From assembly GCF_001678475.1 (NCBI RefSeq), contig NZ_JTJR01000002.1, positions 1-55,010 on the forward strand: a DNA stretch of 55,010 bases, written 5' to 3'. The DNA comes from Gallibacterium genomosp. 3. Its GTDB lineage: Bacteria; Pseudomonadota; Gammaproteobacteria; Enterobacterales; Pasteurellaceae. Each line of letters begins with the position of its first letter. Within the stretch, counting starts at the first letter, position 1. Made by a program: the position numbers and the translations under genes. The notes under the pieces are model-generated. The model was given only the letters and a program-made list of their open reading frames with translations. It was not told the origin of the DNA and made no database searches. Of the stretch, positions 35,005 to 44,198 are shown in pieces.

Positions 35005-37806
35005 ATCTCGATCCCCTAAATAACCGCGACTTCTTACTTGTTGTTGTCGTTGTATAGACTCAATTTCTTTTCTTACCGCTGCCGCGATTGCTTCTGGATT
35101 GCCGTTTTGCACATTGATATTTATTGAGATATTCATTGGCGTAGATTGTACTTGTGTTTGTCGCTGTTGTTGCACGGCAATAGGCGGTCTATTGTCAACG
35201 CTAACAGGTTGAGCAAAAGCCACACTACTAGCTAATCCTGCAGCAACCATTCCTGCTTTGGCGGTTTTTGCTCTGTGTAGTGTTGATAAAAAGCCAGTGC
35301 CGAGGCGGGAAGTCGCTTCTTTATTAAATACAAACTCGCCACGATGTACAATACCCGCTGGATCGTATTTGCCGCCGCTACCAGTATAACCGCCTGTGGC
35401 TTTTTGTTGTGTTAATACCCCTCGCATAGCTTCATCTACTAATAGATTTGTACCACCATGGAATTGGTGTACTGCTTTTTGTAGCGATTCTTGCTCTGCT
35501 TTTTCTTTAATTTCATTAATCTTTGTTTCTGCCTCGGTAGAGAAGCCGAGTTTTTGTTTAATCCAATCGACTTTTTCTTTAATGTAATTAGTGACAGCCG
35601 TAAATTTATCTTCGATTCCTTTCTTTAAAGAAGTAATCATATCCTCGCCAAACTTTAAAAAATCACTTGGCAAATCGGAAAACCATTTTTTCACTTCATC
35701 AAATTTAACTTTTACCTGATCCCAGATCTCTTTGAACCATTTCGATAATGGCTCCCAGTTTTTGTAGATTAGATAAGCGATACCCACAAGTGCTGCAACT
35801 ATGGCTATAACAGCAAGAATAATAGGATTCGTCATTGCAAATAAAGAAATCGCTCTAATTAATCCTAAGAATTTACCACCTAGTGAAAGCACTATTCCGC
35901 CAACTTTCAGAAATCCTAACCCCATTCTTGCTATTGGGTAGAGTATAAAACTCGATGCGATACTTACAGCACCAATTACTGTTGTGGCACTCGCTAAAAT
36001 AGCAACCCATCTAATAATTTTCGAGGTGAGTTCTGGATTTGCTTTGATCCACTCATTCACTGTTCTTAGCCAACCCGTTGCGGTTTGTGTAAGTTCTCGC
36101 AGTGCTTTCGATTGCCCGTCAAAAATAGTAATACCTAATGCTTCACGAGCGGAATCAAGCCCTTTTAAATCGCCCATTAAATTGTCGGACATAATTTTAG
36201 CGACTTTTTCACCCGTATTTTTGCTTTTTTCCTTTATGTTATCTTTATATTCTTTTAGTGCTATATCAGATTGGCTTAATAACTCTAATGCAGCAGCAAT
36301 CCCAATCTTCCCAAAAATATTTTCTACAATTTCAGCTCTTGCAGCATTACCCATTTTGGCGGTTTTTTTATTAATTTCTGCTAAAATTTCTGGTAATTGC
36401 CGCATATTACCTTTTTTATCCTTTTCCCTAATTCCTAATTTTTTGAGATGTTTATTACCGATTAAATTCAAGCCAATATTTTTTAATGCGGTTCCAGCTG
36501 AAGATCCTTTTATACCGACATTTCCCATTAATCCCACCATTGCTGCAGTAGATTCAAATGATTGTCCTAGTGCAGACATAATAGGACCGCCTTCTTTCAT
36601 AGTTTCATATAGAGTTTCTATTGAGGTATTAGAAGTGGTAAAGGTATATGTTAATACATCGGCAACACGTTGCATTTCATTCGCAGGTATTTTAAAGCCA
36701 GAGGATATATCAGACATAATATCAGAAACTCTGGCTAGATCTGTCCCTGATGCCATAGAAACATTTAATACAGAAGAGATAGATGAGAGGATTTTTTCTG
36801 TATCAAAACCCGCCATAGCAAGATAACCTTGAGCTTCTGCAACTTGTGATGAAGTAAAGGCAGTGGTTGCTCCTAGATTGATTGCTTGATCTCTTAATGC
36901 TTTTATTTTTGCTGCATCTTCAGCATTGTTTTTGTCTAATCTGGTTAATGCCTGGACCTTTGAAAACGCTTGCTCAAACTCTACTGCAGGTTTCAGCATG
37001 GCAGCTCCAGCACCTAATACAGCACCGCCCATAACCATTGAGCGTTGTCCAAAATTAGCAAGACGTTCACTGCCATTTTTTAACATTGCTGCTCGTTGTT
37101 GATATTTCTGCTGTGCGGCTTTTGTTTTATTTAATCGTTCTAATGCTTTTTTCTGTTTGTCGATTTCTTTGGTTGCTTGGCTGATTTTGTTTTTTGTGAT
37201 GAGTTCTTCTGTTCCTAATCTCTTAACATTGACTCCGCTTTCTTTCAGCTTTTGTTGTAAACGACGTAATTCTACTAATTGCAATGCTTTTTCATGACGA
37301 CTGGCTTTTAATGCGGATTTTTCGGCATTAATGGCTTGTTTGCTAGCACTAAGGGCGTTTTTCTGTTTTTGTAACTCTTGTTCTAGTCGATTAATGGCTT
37401 GGTTGGCAAACATTGCTTGTGTGCTAAGTTTAACGTACTCACTACTATTGCCTAACCCACCTTTACTTAGTGCATTTTGTGCATCAAAGATTTGTTGTAA
37501 TTCTCGCTTTTTATTTTTAATACTGACAATTAAGTTATCGCGACCGCTTTTGAGTTTTTCATGTTTTCCCTGTAAAGCGGTAATTTTGTCATTGTATTTC
37601 TGAATACTTTTTGTACTGTTATCAATATTTGCTTTAAGCCGCTGGAAGCCATTAATTTGTCCTTGAACTTTTTCTAATGATTTTAGGCTATCTTTGCTTT
37701 CTTTAAGTGCAGTTGCTAATTTCTGACTGGCTTTTTCTGCGCTTTTAAACGGTGCAGTAATTTTATCTACTGCACTCAACAAAATATTTAAATTGAGATT
37801 GCTCAT
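35002..37806 (-). CDS. Tail tape measure protein
   Basis: 934 residues. The N-terminal ~240 are coiled coil (KITALQGKHEKLKSGRDNL, QKKALERLNKTKAAQQKYQQ). The TMP domain spans ~265-560 (FEQAFSKVQALTRLDKNNAE, ATTAFTSSQVAEAQGYLAMAG, MKEGGPIMSALGQSFESTAA, VGIKGSSAGTALKN). Hydrophobic segments lie near 590-690. It sets tail length and leads DNA entry. It lies between S and V, not next to the E/E' chaperones as in P2. Confidence 0.92.
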   Translation of the reverse strand: MSNLNLNILLSAVDKITAPFKSAEKASQKLATALKESKDSLKSLEKVQGQINGFQRLKANIDNSTKSIQKYNDKITALQGKHEKLKSGRDNLIVSIKNKKRELQQIFDAQNALSKGGLGNSSEYVKLSTQAMFANQAINRLEQELQKQKNALSASKQAINAEKSALKASRHEKALQLVELRRLQQKLKESGVNVKRLGTEELITKNKISQATKEIDKQKKALERLNKTKAAQQKYQQRAAMLKNGSERLANFGQRSMVMGGAVLGAGAAMLKPAVEFEQAFSKVQALTRLDKNNAEDAAKIKALRDQAINLGATTAFTSSQVAEAQGYLAMAGFDTEKILSSISSVLNVSMASGTDLARVSDIMSDISSGFKIPANEMQRVADVLTYTFTTSNTSIETLYETMKEGGPIMSALGQSFESTAAMVGLMGNVGIKGSSAGTALKNIGLNLIGNKHLKKLGIREKDKKGNMRQLPEILAEINKKTAKMGNAARAEIVENIFGKIGIAAALELLSQSDIALKEYKDNIKEKSKNTGEKVAKIMSDNLMGDLKGLDSAREALGITIFDGQSKALRELTQTATGWLRTVNEWIKANPELTSKIIRWVAILASATTVIGAVSIASSFILYPIARMGLGFLKVGGIVLSLGGKFLGLIRAISLFAMTNPIILAVIAIVAALVGIAYLIYKNWEPLSKWFKEIWDQVKVKFDEVKKWFSDLPSDFLKFGEDMITSLKKGIEDKFTAVTNYIKEKVDWIKQKLGFSTEAETKINEIKEKAEQESLQKAVHQFHGGTNLLVDEAMRGVLTQQKATGGYTGSGGKYDPAGIVHRGEFVFNKEATSRLGTGFLSTLHRAKTAKAGMVAAGLASSVAFAQPVSVDNRPPIAVQQQRQTQVQSTPMNISININVQNGNPEAIAAAVRKEIESIQRQQQVRSRGYLGDRD

Positions 37807-37824
37807 AGTTTTACCCTGTTTTGG

Positions 37825-37853
37825 TTGACATCATTAATATCACTATCAATAAT
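37825..37853 (+). promoter_or_regulatory. Rightward promoter of the moron
   Basis: TTGACA (37825-37830), 17-bp spacer, AATAAT (37848-37853). It drives two rightward genes embedded in the leftward late operon, a standard moron feature. Confidence 0.65.
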
Positions 37854-37883
37854 GTAATAAAACGATTAAGGAGAAATTGAATT

Positions 37884-38165
37884 ATGTTTAGCATCTTATT
37901 AATTTTCTTCTGGATTCTTATAGTCATTTTTTGTGTCGTTTTTGTGCCACTTGGCCTTTTATTCGGTATTGTTTTAGGTACAAAAGATCAATATGAATTT
38001 GCTATAACACGTAAAGAGAAAGTACAAGCGTTATTAACCCCTTTAATGCTTGCCTCGCCTTTTATCTATTACAATTTTATTAATGACTCTTTATGGCAAG
38101 CAGCGTTATCTCTTTTGTTTATCCCTATCGTCACGGAAGCTATTTTTACCAATGCTAAAAGGTAA
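37884..38165 (+). CDS. Small membrane protein, 93 aa (moron gene 1)
   Basis: RBS AAGGAG. The N-terminal ~30 residues are one strong membrane helix (FSILLIFFWILIVIFCVVFV), with two more hydrophobic segments further on. Not recognised. Likely expressed in the lysogen from its own promoter; superinfection exclusion is a reasonable guess, unproven. Confidence 0.65.
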   Translation: MFSILLIFFWILIVIFCVVFVPLGLLFGIVLGTKDQYEFAITRKEKVQALLTPLMLASPFIYYNFINDSLWQAALSLLFIPIVTEAIFTNAKR

Positions 38166-38170
38166 TCATT

Positions 38171-38428
38171 ATGGAGCTAATTTATTTTGTCCTTTTGCTT
38201 ATCGGTGTTGGTTTTTCGCTAGCCTTTGCTTTTACTGCGACTTTTGCGATGATTGCAGCAGCAGTTTATTTATTGCCTCTCGTTGTTGCGATTGCGATTC
38301 CTTTATTTATTCTTGTCTGTATTCTGATTGGCATTGGATTTTTGGTTGGCTGGATTGGTGAAACAGCCACTTTTATTTTGTTATGTATTTGCGGCTTAAT
38401 CTATTTTTTCAGCCGTAAAAAGCTTTAA
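38171..38428 (+). CDS. Small membrane protein, 85 aa (moron gene 2)
   Basis: Almost entirely hydrophobic, three to four membrane helices (LIYFVLLLIGVGFSLAFAFT, IPLFILVCILIGIGFLVGWI), basic C-terminus SRKKL. 5 bp after moron gene 1. Its stop overlaps the S stop tail to tail, showing precise insertion between T and S. Confidence 0.65.
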   Translation: MELIYFVLLLIGVGFSLAFAFTATFAMIAAAVYLLPLVVAIAIPLFILVCILIGIGFLVGWIGETATFILLCICGLIYFFSRKKL

Positions 38429-38880
38429 TTGTTCCAGCCTAATTCATGAATAATTAACTCTTCTACTAATGCTTTATCTTGTTCCGTAAATCCTAATAAT
38501 TCACGCTTGGCGTATTGTGTTGAGATATTACGTTTCTCATTCACGACACCACGTTTACCCAGTTGATGCACGGCAGCAATATTTGCTGCAGATCCACTAA
38601 AGCCGACAGCAACTTGATTGGCCGTATTTTTTGCTTTTAAGTAACGTGCCATTTTTAATTTTACAAACATCTTTTGCCGTTTAATCCGCCCTTTCTTTTT
38701 TCTTAAGTTTTTGCGCGGAATAAAACTTGTGCCATCTGGATTTTGTTGATTAGTAATGCGTTGGCGTTGTGATTGTGCGATTTTCTGCCCGATATTTTTT
38801 GCGAGATGACGTCTAGCTTGCGGTGATAAATTAGCGATTAAAGCGCTTAATTTATTGGTTAATTCATCAACGTTATCCAT
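38425..38880 (-). CDS. S: Tail completion protein S
   Basis: About 151 residues of the virion-morphogenesis GpS family (LTNKLSALIANLSPQARRHL, QRQRITNQQNPDGTSF). The ATG at 38880 is preferred; the frame extends to 38913 inside R. Needed to join tail to head. Confidence 0.87.
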   Translation of the reverse strand: MDNVDELTNKLSALIANLSPQARRHLAKNIGQKIAQSQRQRITNQQNPDGTSFIPRKNLRKKKGRIKRQKMFVKLKMARYLKAKNTANQVAVGFSGSAANIAAVHQLGKRGVVNEKRNISTQYAKRELLGFTEQDKALVEELIIHELGWNN

Positions 38881-39352
38881 GACGCTCACCGTCGGCCGAG
38901 GTAATAAATTCATCTTTGATATAGAACTCTAATCGCTCAAGCGTTTCGTTCGCTGCGATTGGCTCTGGTAGATAAGTGATTTCTGTTCCTTTGTCGGTTT
39001 GTTCGACTTTTACACGTTCGGTTAATTTGATTTTGAGTGATAAATCTTGTGTCGTCTGGTTAATTAAATCCGTTTCAAAGGCGATTGCATCTGGGCGTTT
39101 TGCTGGATTGTCAAATAGCTCATTTTGATTTTTGCGTAAGTAGGCGAGCAGTGGCACGATAATGATCGCCATATCCTTATCAAAATCGGTAATGATAATA
39201 TTTAGGGTGTATTGATACTCATAGCTTAATGACGCTGCATTTGTGGCGATAATATGCCCATCATCGATAAATACTTGTAGCCTATCTGGATTATTGCGTA
39301 AATACGGATAGGCTTTTTCAATCACTTCTCTTAGTTGTGCTGGCTTTTTCAT
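38873..39352 (-). CDS. R: Tail completion protein R
   Basis: 159 residues of the GpR family (MKKPAQLREVIEKAYPYLRN, NPDRLQVFIDDGHI, YTLNIIITDFDKD). Overlaps S and the zinc-finger gene by a few bases. Confidence 0.88.
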   Translation of the reverse strand: MKKPAQLREVIEKAYPYLRNNPDRLQVFIDDGHIIATNAASLSYEYQYTLNIIITDFDKDMAIIIVPLLAYLRKNQNELFDNPAKRPDAIAFETDLINQTTQDLSLKIKLTERVKVEQTDKGTEITYLPEPIAANETLERLEFYIKDEFITSADGERHG

Positions 39353-39561
39353 TTGCGATATTGCTTCTGTTGCTGTTCGTAAATAGTTTGACAGTCAATG
39401 CAACGTGTCACGCCCTGTAACTTTCTTCGATTTTCCGGTATTAGCTCATCACAATCTATACAATGCGTTAAACTTTGCCTTACTGTTTTTTGTTGTCGTT
39501 GTTGCAAGTTGTAGTCACGTTCTAATTGTGCTAATTCGTTCGCTCTGTCAATTTGATCCAT
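39349..39561 (-). CDS. TraR/DksA-type zinc-finger protein
   Basis: 70 residues. CIDCDELIPENRRKL...CIDC forms the C4 zinc finger typical of TraR/DksA C-termini. Small phage versions bind RNA polymerase in the secondary channel and can mimic ppGpp/DksA. In the lysis/tail-completion junction, as in many P2-like phages. Confidence 0.82.
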   Translation of the reverse strand: MDQIDRANELAQLERDYNLQQRQQKTVRQSLTHCIDCDELIPENRRKLQGVTRCIDCQTIYEQQQKQYRK

Positions 39562-39799
39562 CTTTATTCTCTATACAGTCAATTAATGCTTGTTTTTCAA
39601 TTTTGCAGATTTCAATCGTATTTAATGTGTCTGTTAATGTTGTTACTAAATCGCCATTAGTTTTAATATTGACAATAGGTGTCTGACATTGATTGCTTTG
39701 TGGGCAAATCGGATGATTAGTTGTTGGCTTTTTCGGTGTTGAGCAGGCGGCTAATGTCATTAGGCACAGGCTGATCACGCCAGTTTTTATTGTTTTCAT
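39548..39799 (-). CDS. Outer-membrane spanin lipoprotein (Rz1/LysC-like)
   Basis: 83 residues with a lipoprotein signal (ISLCLMTLAAC, Cys19) and a short Pro-rich mature part. Its 5' end overlaps the 3' end of the Rz-like gene, a typical Rz/Rz1 arrangement. Together they fuse inner and outer membranes at lysis. Confidence 0.78.
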   Translation of the reverse strand: MKTIKTGVISLCLMTLAACSTPKKPTTNHPICPQSNQCQTPIVNIKTNGDLVTTLTDTLNTIEICKIEKQALIDCIENKDGSN

Positions 39800-40052
39800 G
39801 TTGTAACACCTCGTTAATTTGCTGCTTTTGTTTCGTTGCTTGTTGCTGTTGTTGCTCTAGCAATCCCAATAGGCGTTGTTGTGATTGTTTAAATTGATCA
39901 ATTTGTTGTGTTGTTTGTTGTAATTGTTGAGTAAGCTCTGTGATTGTTTGACGTTGCTGCTTTGTTTTATCGTAGAGCGTACTGCTTAATGTTGCTAACA
40001 CTACACAAGCAAATAAAATAATGACCTTGATCACGATTGTTAGTTTAAGCAT
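39717..40052 (-). CDS. Inner-membrane spanin (Rz/LysB-like)
   Basis: 111 residues from the ATG at 40052 (MLKLTIVIKVIILFACVVLA), one N-terminal membrane helix then a long Gln-rich coiled coil. The frame extends to 40136 but inside the lysozyme gene. Confidence 0.8.
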   Translation of the reverse strand: MLKLTIVIKVIILFACVVLATLSSTLYDKTKQQRQTITELTQQLQQTTQQIDQFKQSQQRLLGLLEQQQQQATKQKQQINEVLQHENNKNWRDQPVPNDISRLLNTEKANN

Positions 40053-40552
40053 AATGCACGCTCCTTGTTTCGGCGCTGAATTAATCCGCTGGACTTTTTC
40101 CCAGCAATATAGACCCAACGGGCAAACTGATCGCACATTGCTGGCGTGTAGCCTTGGCGAGCCATTTTAAATAACGTTGAATTTTGTAGTTTTGTGCAGC
40201 CAACGTTAAACGTAATAGACGTTAAAGCGTCAAATGCACCTTGCGGCATTGCTTGTCCATTAGCGTAACGATTAACGCATTGTTCTGCGATTTTAATGTC
40301 ATGTACCCAGCGTTTAGCAATTTCATCAAGCGTATAAGTTCGATTTTCGATTTTTTGCCCGCCAGCTTCCGTTGAGCCTATACCAACGGTTAGCACATCA
40401 TTAGGACATTGGTAAGGCTGTTGCACACAGCCCTCCGCATTACCAATTAACTCTAAACCTTTTTGTGATGTTTTTATTTCATTGCCAAATTGGCTTAATA
40501 CAATGGCTATAACTGCTGTTACGCTGCAATATTTAATGACTTTCTTCATCAT
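40040..40552 (-). CDS. Endolysin, GH24 lysozyme of R21/P1 Lyz type
   Basis: 170 residues. The N-terminal hydrophobic, Ala/Ser-containing segment (CSVTAVIAIVLSQFG) looks like a signal-anchor-release domain. The catalytic residues are E40, C49 and T55 (Glu-8-Cys-5-Thr), with Cys in place of Asp, a known variant of this family. Cleaves peptidoglycan after release from the membrane. Confidence 0.88.
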   Translation of the reverse strand: MMKKVIKYCSVTAVIAIVLSQFGNEIKTSQKGLELIGNAEGCVQQPYQCPNDVLTVGIGSTEAGGQKIENRTYTLDEIAKRWVHDIKIAEQCVNRYANGQAMPQGAFDALTSITFNVGCTKLQNSTLFKMARQGYTPAMCDQFARWVYIAGKKSSGLIQRRNKERALCLN

Positions 40553-40718
40553 GATGTTGTTTCTTTAGTTTTAATTCTTCGTTTTTGAAATACCAATTAA
40601 CTAAAAATGTGGCGATACCAAGCCCAATCCCGATGAGTGACGCCCATTCATTGATTGACAATCCGCTCAAAAATGAGAGGACTGCACCCCAATACGCGTA
40701 AGTTGTTGAATCTTTCAT
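40533..40718 (-). CDS. Holin/pinholin
   Basis: 61 residues from the ATG at 40718 (MKDSTTYAYWGAVLSFLSGL), two membrane helices, and a charged tail KNEELKLKKQHHDEESH. Resembles phage 21 S pinholin, which fits a SAR endolysin next door. Overlaps the lysozyme start by 20 bp. Confidence 0.8.
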   Translation of the reverse strand: MKDSTTYAYWGAVLSFLSGLSINEWASLIGIGLGIATFLVNWYFKNEELKLKKQHHDEESH

Positions 40719-40720
40719 AT

Positions 40721-40930
40721 TTAGTCCCATAGATTCACGGATTGAATCGTTTTTCCTTGTTTAATTGTTTCCTCATCTGGCAAATTAACTTCTGTTCCCA
40801 TTTCAATTATTGCGTTGTCTGTTAGATGTGGATTTAGTGTCAGTGTTGGTTCGAGCAACCCATCAACACGCCCAAAATATCGGTAAATAATGGCATCTAA
40901 GTTGTCATTTTGTATTGCAAACACTTTCAT
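40721..40930 (-). CDS. X: Tail protein X
   Basis: 69 residues, LysM-like GpX family (IIYRYFGRVDGLLEPTLTLNP, VNLPDEE). Essential for tail assembly in P2. Start overlaps the L stop. Confidence 0.9.
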   Translation of the reverse strand: MKVFAIQNDNLDAIIYRYFGRVDGLLEPTLTLNPHLTDNAIIEMGTEVNLPDEETIKQGKTIQSVNLWD

Positions 40931-41442
40931 AGTAACGTGGCCGTGATTTTTGGTTTACCGAGTATTGCGCGAATTGCAAAGCGTGCATCTCGCCGTAAAT
41001 CGCCGATACTTTCTTCTAACATCATCATGCGTTTTTCGCCGTCGTTAGTGAGATCGTAACTTGCATAACGTTCATACAGTGTTGCTACCGCTAAGCAATA
41101 AACGGCACGTAAGTAGTAATAGGTTTGTTGATTTTGGTTATCAATCATTACGCTTTTAATGTTTGCAAGTGTAGTAACGTTAGCTTCGAGTTGTTTAGCT
41201 TTAAATGCTTCTAGCTCCGTATTCACGTCTAGCACGGCGTGCAATGCGGCTTCTTTCAGGCGATCGTTTGGTACATTGCTATCAATTCGCATTGCGTTGC
41301 GTAATAGTGTTAGTTCAATGTTTGGATAAAATGGATCGTTATTGATGATGTCGTTTGCGGGTTGCGATTGCTCCACGCTTTTTTGTACCGTTGGCATAGC
41401 AAGATCATCATCTTGGTACATAGTAATCGTAAGATCTGCCAT
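40927..41442 (-). CDS. L: Head completion protein L
   Basis: 171 residues of the GpL family (FYPNIELTLLRNAMRIDSNV, RLKEAALHAVLDVNTEL, YYLRAVYCLAVATLYERY). Head-tail connector component. Confidence 0.9.
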   Translation of the reverse strand: MADLTITMYQDDDLAMPTVQKSVEQSQPANDIINNDPFYPNIELTLLRNAMRIDSNVPNDRLKEAALHAVLDVNTELEAFKAKQLEANVTTLANIKSVMIDNQNQQTYYYLRAVYCLAVATLYERYASYDLTNDGEKRMMMLEESIGDLRRDARFAIRAILGKPKITATLL

Positions 41443-41534
41443 TTTGTTACTCCTTAAAAAACGGGGTGAGGATTACTTAATCACCTCGAAGAGGCTTTTT
41501 CATCCGCCCCGTGCGTTGCGTGGTCGCATTCTTG

Positions 41535-42194
41535 CTATTCGGTTTCTTCGGTTAAATTTAATTTTTTGCGCAAGGCTTTAATTTCACCTTTAACCCCGAC
41601 ATTTTGGTTAAGTGATAAAGCACGAGTTAAATTGATTAACGCTTGTTCTGGGTTACTTTCTTTTTGTTGCAATCCTAATTCTTTCAGTAATCGCGCACGG
41701 CTTTCGTCTGGCATATCGCTATTTTGAGTGATGTCATTAGCTTTTTGTAACAACCCCAGATCAAACGCTTTGTTTAAGGTCATTGCTTTATTGGCAGCGT
41801 CGGCAAATTCTTCGGCGATTGCGGTCGCTGTGGTGCGGTTAAATCCTTCTGGCAATGTGAGGTCGTGGAAAAGTGCATATTCACCAATCTTTAACGCTAA
41901 TTCATATTCGCCACAATCCGTTGCCCAAATAAGCCACATCATTAACACATCATCTTGGCGACCAGTTCCTGCTTGCATGACGCCGTTAATCCAATCGAGA
42001 TAGTCGGGCAAGATTTTGCGTTTGTATTCCGCCTTGGCTTCTTTTGATTGGATATTGCTTAAATCTTTTTTATGCCGTGCGAGCAAGTACAACATCTTGT
42101 CGTACTCGCTAAGGTGTGCCAGATCTTGTTGCTCGCCCTGCAACTGTGCAGCAATATGCTGCACATGGCGTTGAGCGGGTGATAATCTTTTCAT
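41535..42194 (-). CDS. M: Terminase small subunit M
   Basis: 219 residues of the GpM family (DLAHLSEYDKMLYLLARHKK, VLMMWLIWATDCGEYELAL, LTLPEGFNRTTATAIAEEFA). In P2 M carries the cos-cutting activity of the packaging complex with ATPase P. Start overlaps the N stop (TAATG). Confidence 0.9.
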   Translation of the reverse strand: MKRLSPAQRHVQHIAAQLQGEQQDLAHLSEYDKMLYLLARHKKDLSNIQSKEAKAEYKRKILPDYLDWINGVMQAGTGRQDDVLMMWLIWATDCGEYELALKIGEYALFHDLTLPEGFNRTTATAIAEEFADAANKAMTLNKAFDLGLLQKANDITQNSDMPDESRARLLKELGLQQKESNPEQALINLTRALSLNQNVGVKGEIKALRKKLNLTEETE

Positions 42195-43237
42195 TATGCT
42201 GCGTCCTCAAAAGTAATATTTTCGATCAATGCGGCACAATCGTAGTCTTCAATTTTGAAATCGATATTTTTGGAGATGTAATCTTCAATGCGATTGCGTT
42301 TTGGGTTGTTGATAATCGCACGGCGGAGTGATTGAGTTTGATAATAAACAGATAGATTATCTAAGCGAGTAATCAAAATCGCATTAGCGGGGAAGTATGG
42401 AACTCGAATTGCTTTCAAGCCGCCAATTTGTTTTTGTGACATAATGATTTGTCCTGCAAGCTCTTCGGTTGGCTCAGTAGTTTTGTTGACCATTTGGAAA
42501 TATTTATCATTCAGGATTTCTCGGCCACAAATTGCAACTAATTCGGTATCATCGGCATACACTTCACTAATTAAATTGTTCGTTGCGTCTAATACAAGTG
42601 CATCAAGATTTTCATAACCTTTACCTGCGTTTGCCCCTGTTCCTTGTCCTTTACCGACTTTGATTTTATTTTCAGTGGTTGATCCATTCATCACGTGCGT
42701 TGGCATATCCTCACGGAGTTGTTGCAACCAACCTTTTTTAACATCTTGTAGCAGAGTATTGCTGTTCGGGTTTGAGGTTTCCGAACGGCTCGTGCCGTTT
42801 AATGCCATCATAATGATATTAAGTGCAATGGTGCGTTGGGTCTGATTGGCTAATTTTTGTTGAAAATCAGGGAATTTAGCCCATTGATCTAAGCGTTGGT
42901 AAGTGATGTGAGTGTCAAAATTGACTTGTTCGCAGAGATATTTGCGAGAGTCTAATTTTGCAATATCTTTTGTTTCACGATCTTTAGCATTGGTGTCGGT
43001 AGTGCTAGCGATAATATTCGCAACTGACAAGCCGATTAATTCTCCTGTCATTTCGTCAACATTGACGGAATTGACTTTTTGCAAAAATTCGGAACTTAAC
43101 AGCACTTTTTCAAACAATTTTTGCTCCGGTGTTGGCTCAACAGAAAATCCCTCTGCGACATCTTTTTCAGTAATGCCGTTAAGTTGAGCAATACGAGCAA
43201 CGTAAGCATTATATTGTTGTTTTGTAGTATTTTTCAT
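42194..43237 (-). CDS. N: Major capsid protein N
   Basis: About 347 residues from the ATG at 43237 (AAGGAATGCACA upstream). GpN family: KQQYNAYVARIAQLNGI, LPIIGLSV-like ELIGLSVANIIASTTDTN, RDLSKYLCEQVNFDTHI-like region. P2 N is trimmed by protease O; the N-terminal ~30 residues are the likely removed part. Confidence 0.92.
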   Translation of the reverse strand: MKNTTKQQYNAYVARIAQLNGITEKDVAEGFSVEPTPEQKLFEKVLLSSEFLQKVNSVNVDEMTGELIGLSVANIIASTTDTNAKDRETKDIAKLDSRKYLCEQVNFDTHITYQRLDQWAKFPDFQQKLANQTQRTIALNIIMMALNGTSRSETSNPNSNTLLQDVKKGWLQQLREDMPTHVMNGSTTENKIKVGKGQGTGANAGKGYENLDALVLDATNNLISEVYADDTELVAICGREILNDKYFQMVNKTTEPTEELAGQIIMSQKQIGGLKAIRVPYFPANAILITRLDNLSVYYQTQSLRRAIINNPKRNRIEDYISKNIDFKIEDYDCAALIENITFEDAA

Positions 43238-43250
43238 TGTGCATTCCTTA

Positions 43251-44063
43251 TTAGCAATCTGTTTCAATCATTGATTTTTCTGCACCCGTAATTACTGGGC
43301 GATTAAATTCAACGGGTTCTTTTTCTAGAGTAGTAATTTTTTGTTCTAACGCTTGTAATTGTTGCGTTAACTCGATGTTCGCAGTGCTTAATTCGTTGAG
43401 TTGTTGTGTAAGATTTTCGTTTTTTTCCTGGACTTGCTTAATTTGTTCAGTTAATAACGTGCTAACATCTTCCAACGTTTTGTAGAGTTGCTGTTCTGTT
43501 TGCTGTGAGTTTTCTTTCGCTGTAAACATTGCTTTGAGTTTATCTAACAAACTTTCTTTTTCTTGTTCTTCAAGTTCTAGTGCAAATTCAATCGCTTCAC
43601 TAAAGAGGTTATCTTTGTCTTGTTTGCGGTGAGCTAGTGGGTTTTGTTTAGCTTGTGCGGAAAAAGCGAGCATTTCTGTGCCTAAGCTTGCTGGGTCATC
43701 AGTAACAGCAAGCCCAACAAGATAAGCACTGTTTAAATCAGCAAAATTTGGGTTGACTTCAATCGAGGTATAAACTTTTTGTTTATTTTTTACCATTTCG
43801 ATTAAGTCTTTTGTCGGTTCAATTTGTGCTAATAAACGTAGCTTTCCGTCGCGTTCTTCGGTTTTTAACGCTAATACATCGCCAAGACGTTTAAAGTCGC
43901 CGTCAGGGAAAATACCTTTGAAATGTTCTAAGTTGACCCTTGCTCCGTAAAGCTTTGGATCATAGTTAGACGCCATTTCTTCCAACCATTTGCGTTCGAT
44001 ATTACGCCCGTCTGCGGTTGCACCTTCGGTCGCAACGACAAACCACTTAGATTTTGTTGACAT
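43251..44063 (-). CDS. O: Capsid scaffold and maturation protease O
   Basis: 270 residues from the ATG at 44063 (GGAG upstream). The N-terminal half is the serine-protease domain (WFVVATEGATADGRNIERKW, YGARVNLEHFKG with a His, VYTSIEVNPNFADLNSAYL with a Ser). The C-terminal half is coiled-coil scaffold (QEKNENLTQQLNELSTANIE). Directs shell assembly, then cuts N. Confidence 0.9.
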   Translation of the reverse strand: MSTKSKWFVVATEGATADGRNIERKWLEEMASNYDPKLYGARVNLEHFKGIFPDGDFKRLGDVLALKTEERDGKLRLLAQIEPTKDLIEMVKNKQKVYTSIEVNPNFADLNSAYLVGLAVTDDPASLGTEMLAFSAQAKQNPLAHRKQDKDNLFSEAIEFALELEEQEKESLLDKLKAMFTAKENSQQTEQQLYKTLEDVSTLLTEQIKQVQEKNENLTQQLNELSTANIELTQQLQALEQKITTLEKEPVEFNRPVITGAEKSMIETDC

Positions 44064-44198
44064 AGTTTTTTGCTCCGTTTTTAACATTGCCAACAATATT
44101 GAACGCTTAAAAATATTTTTCTATTTTTGTCTTGTGTGAAATTAGCAATCACAAATAACAAAACAAGCCAATTTCTATGCGCTATCTATGATTAACGC

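Noticed and set aside
35984-36826. 280-codon rightward frame.
   Set aside because: Shadow of the tape-measure domain; Ser/Ile/Phe-rich with no start signal.
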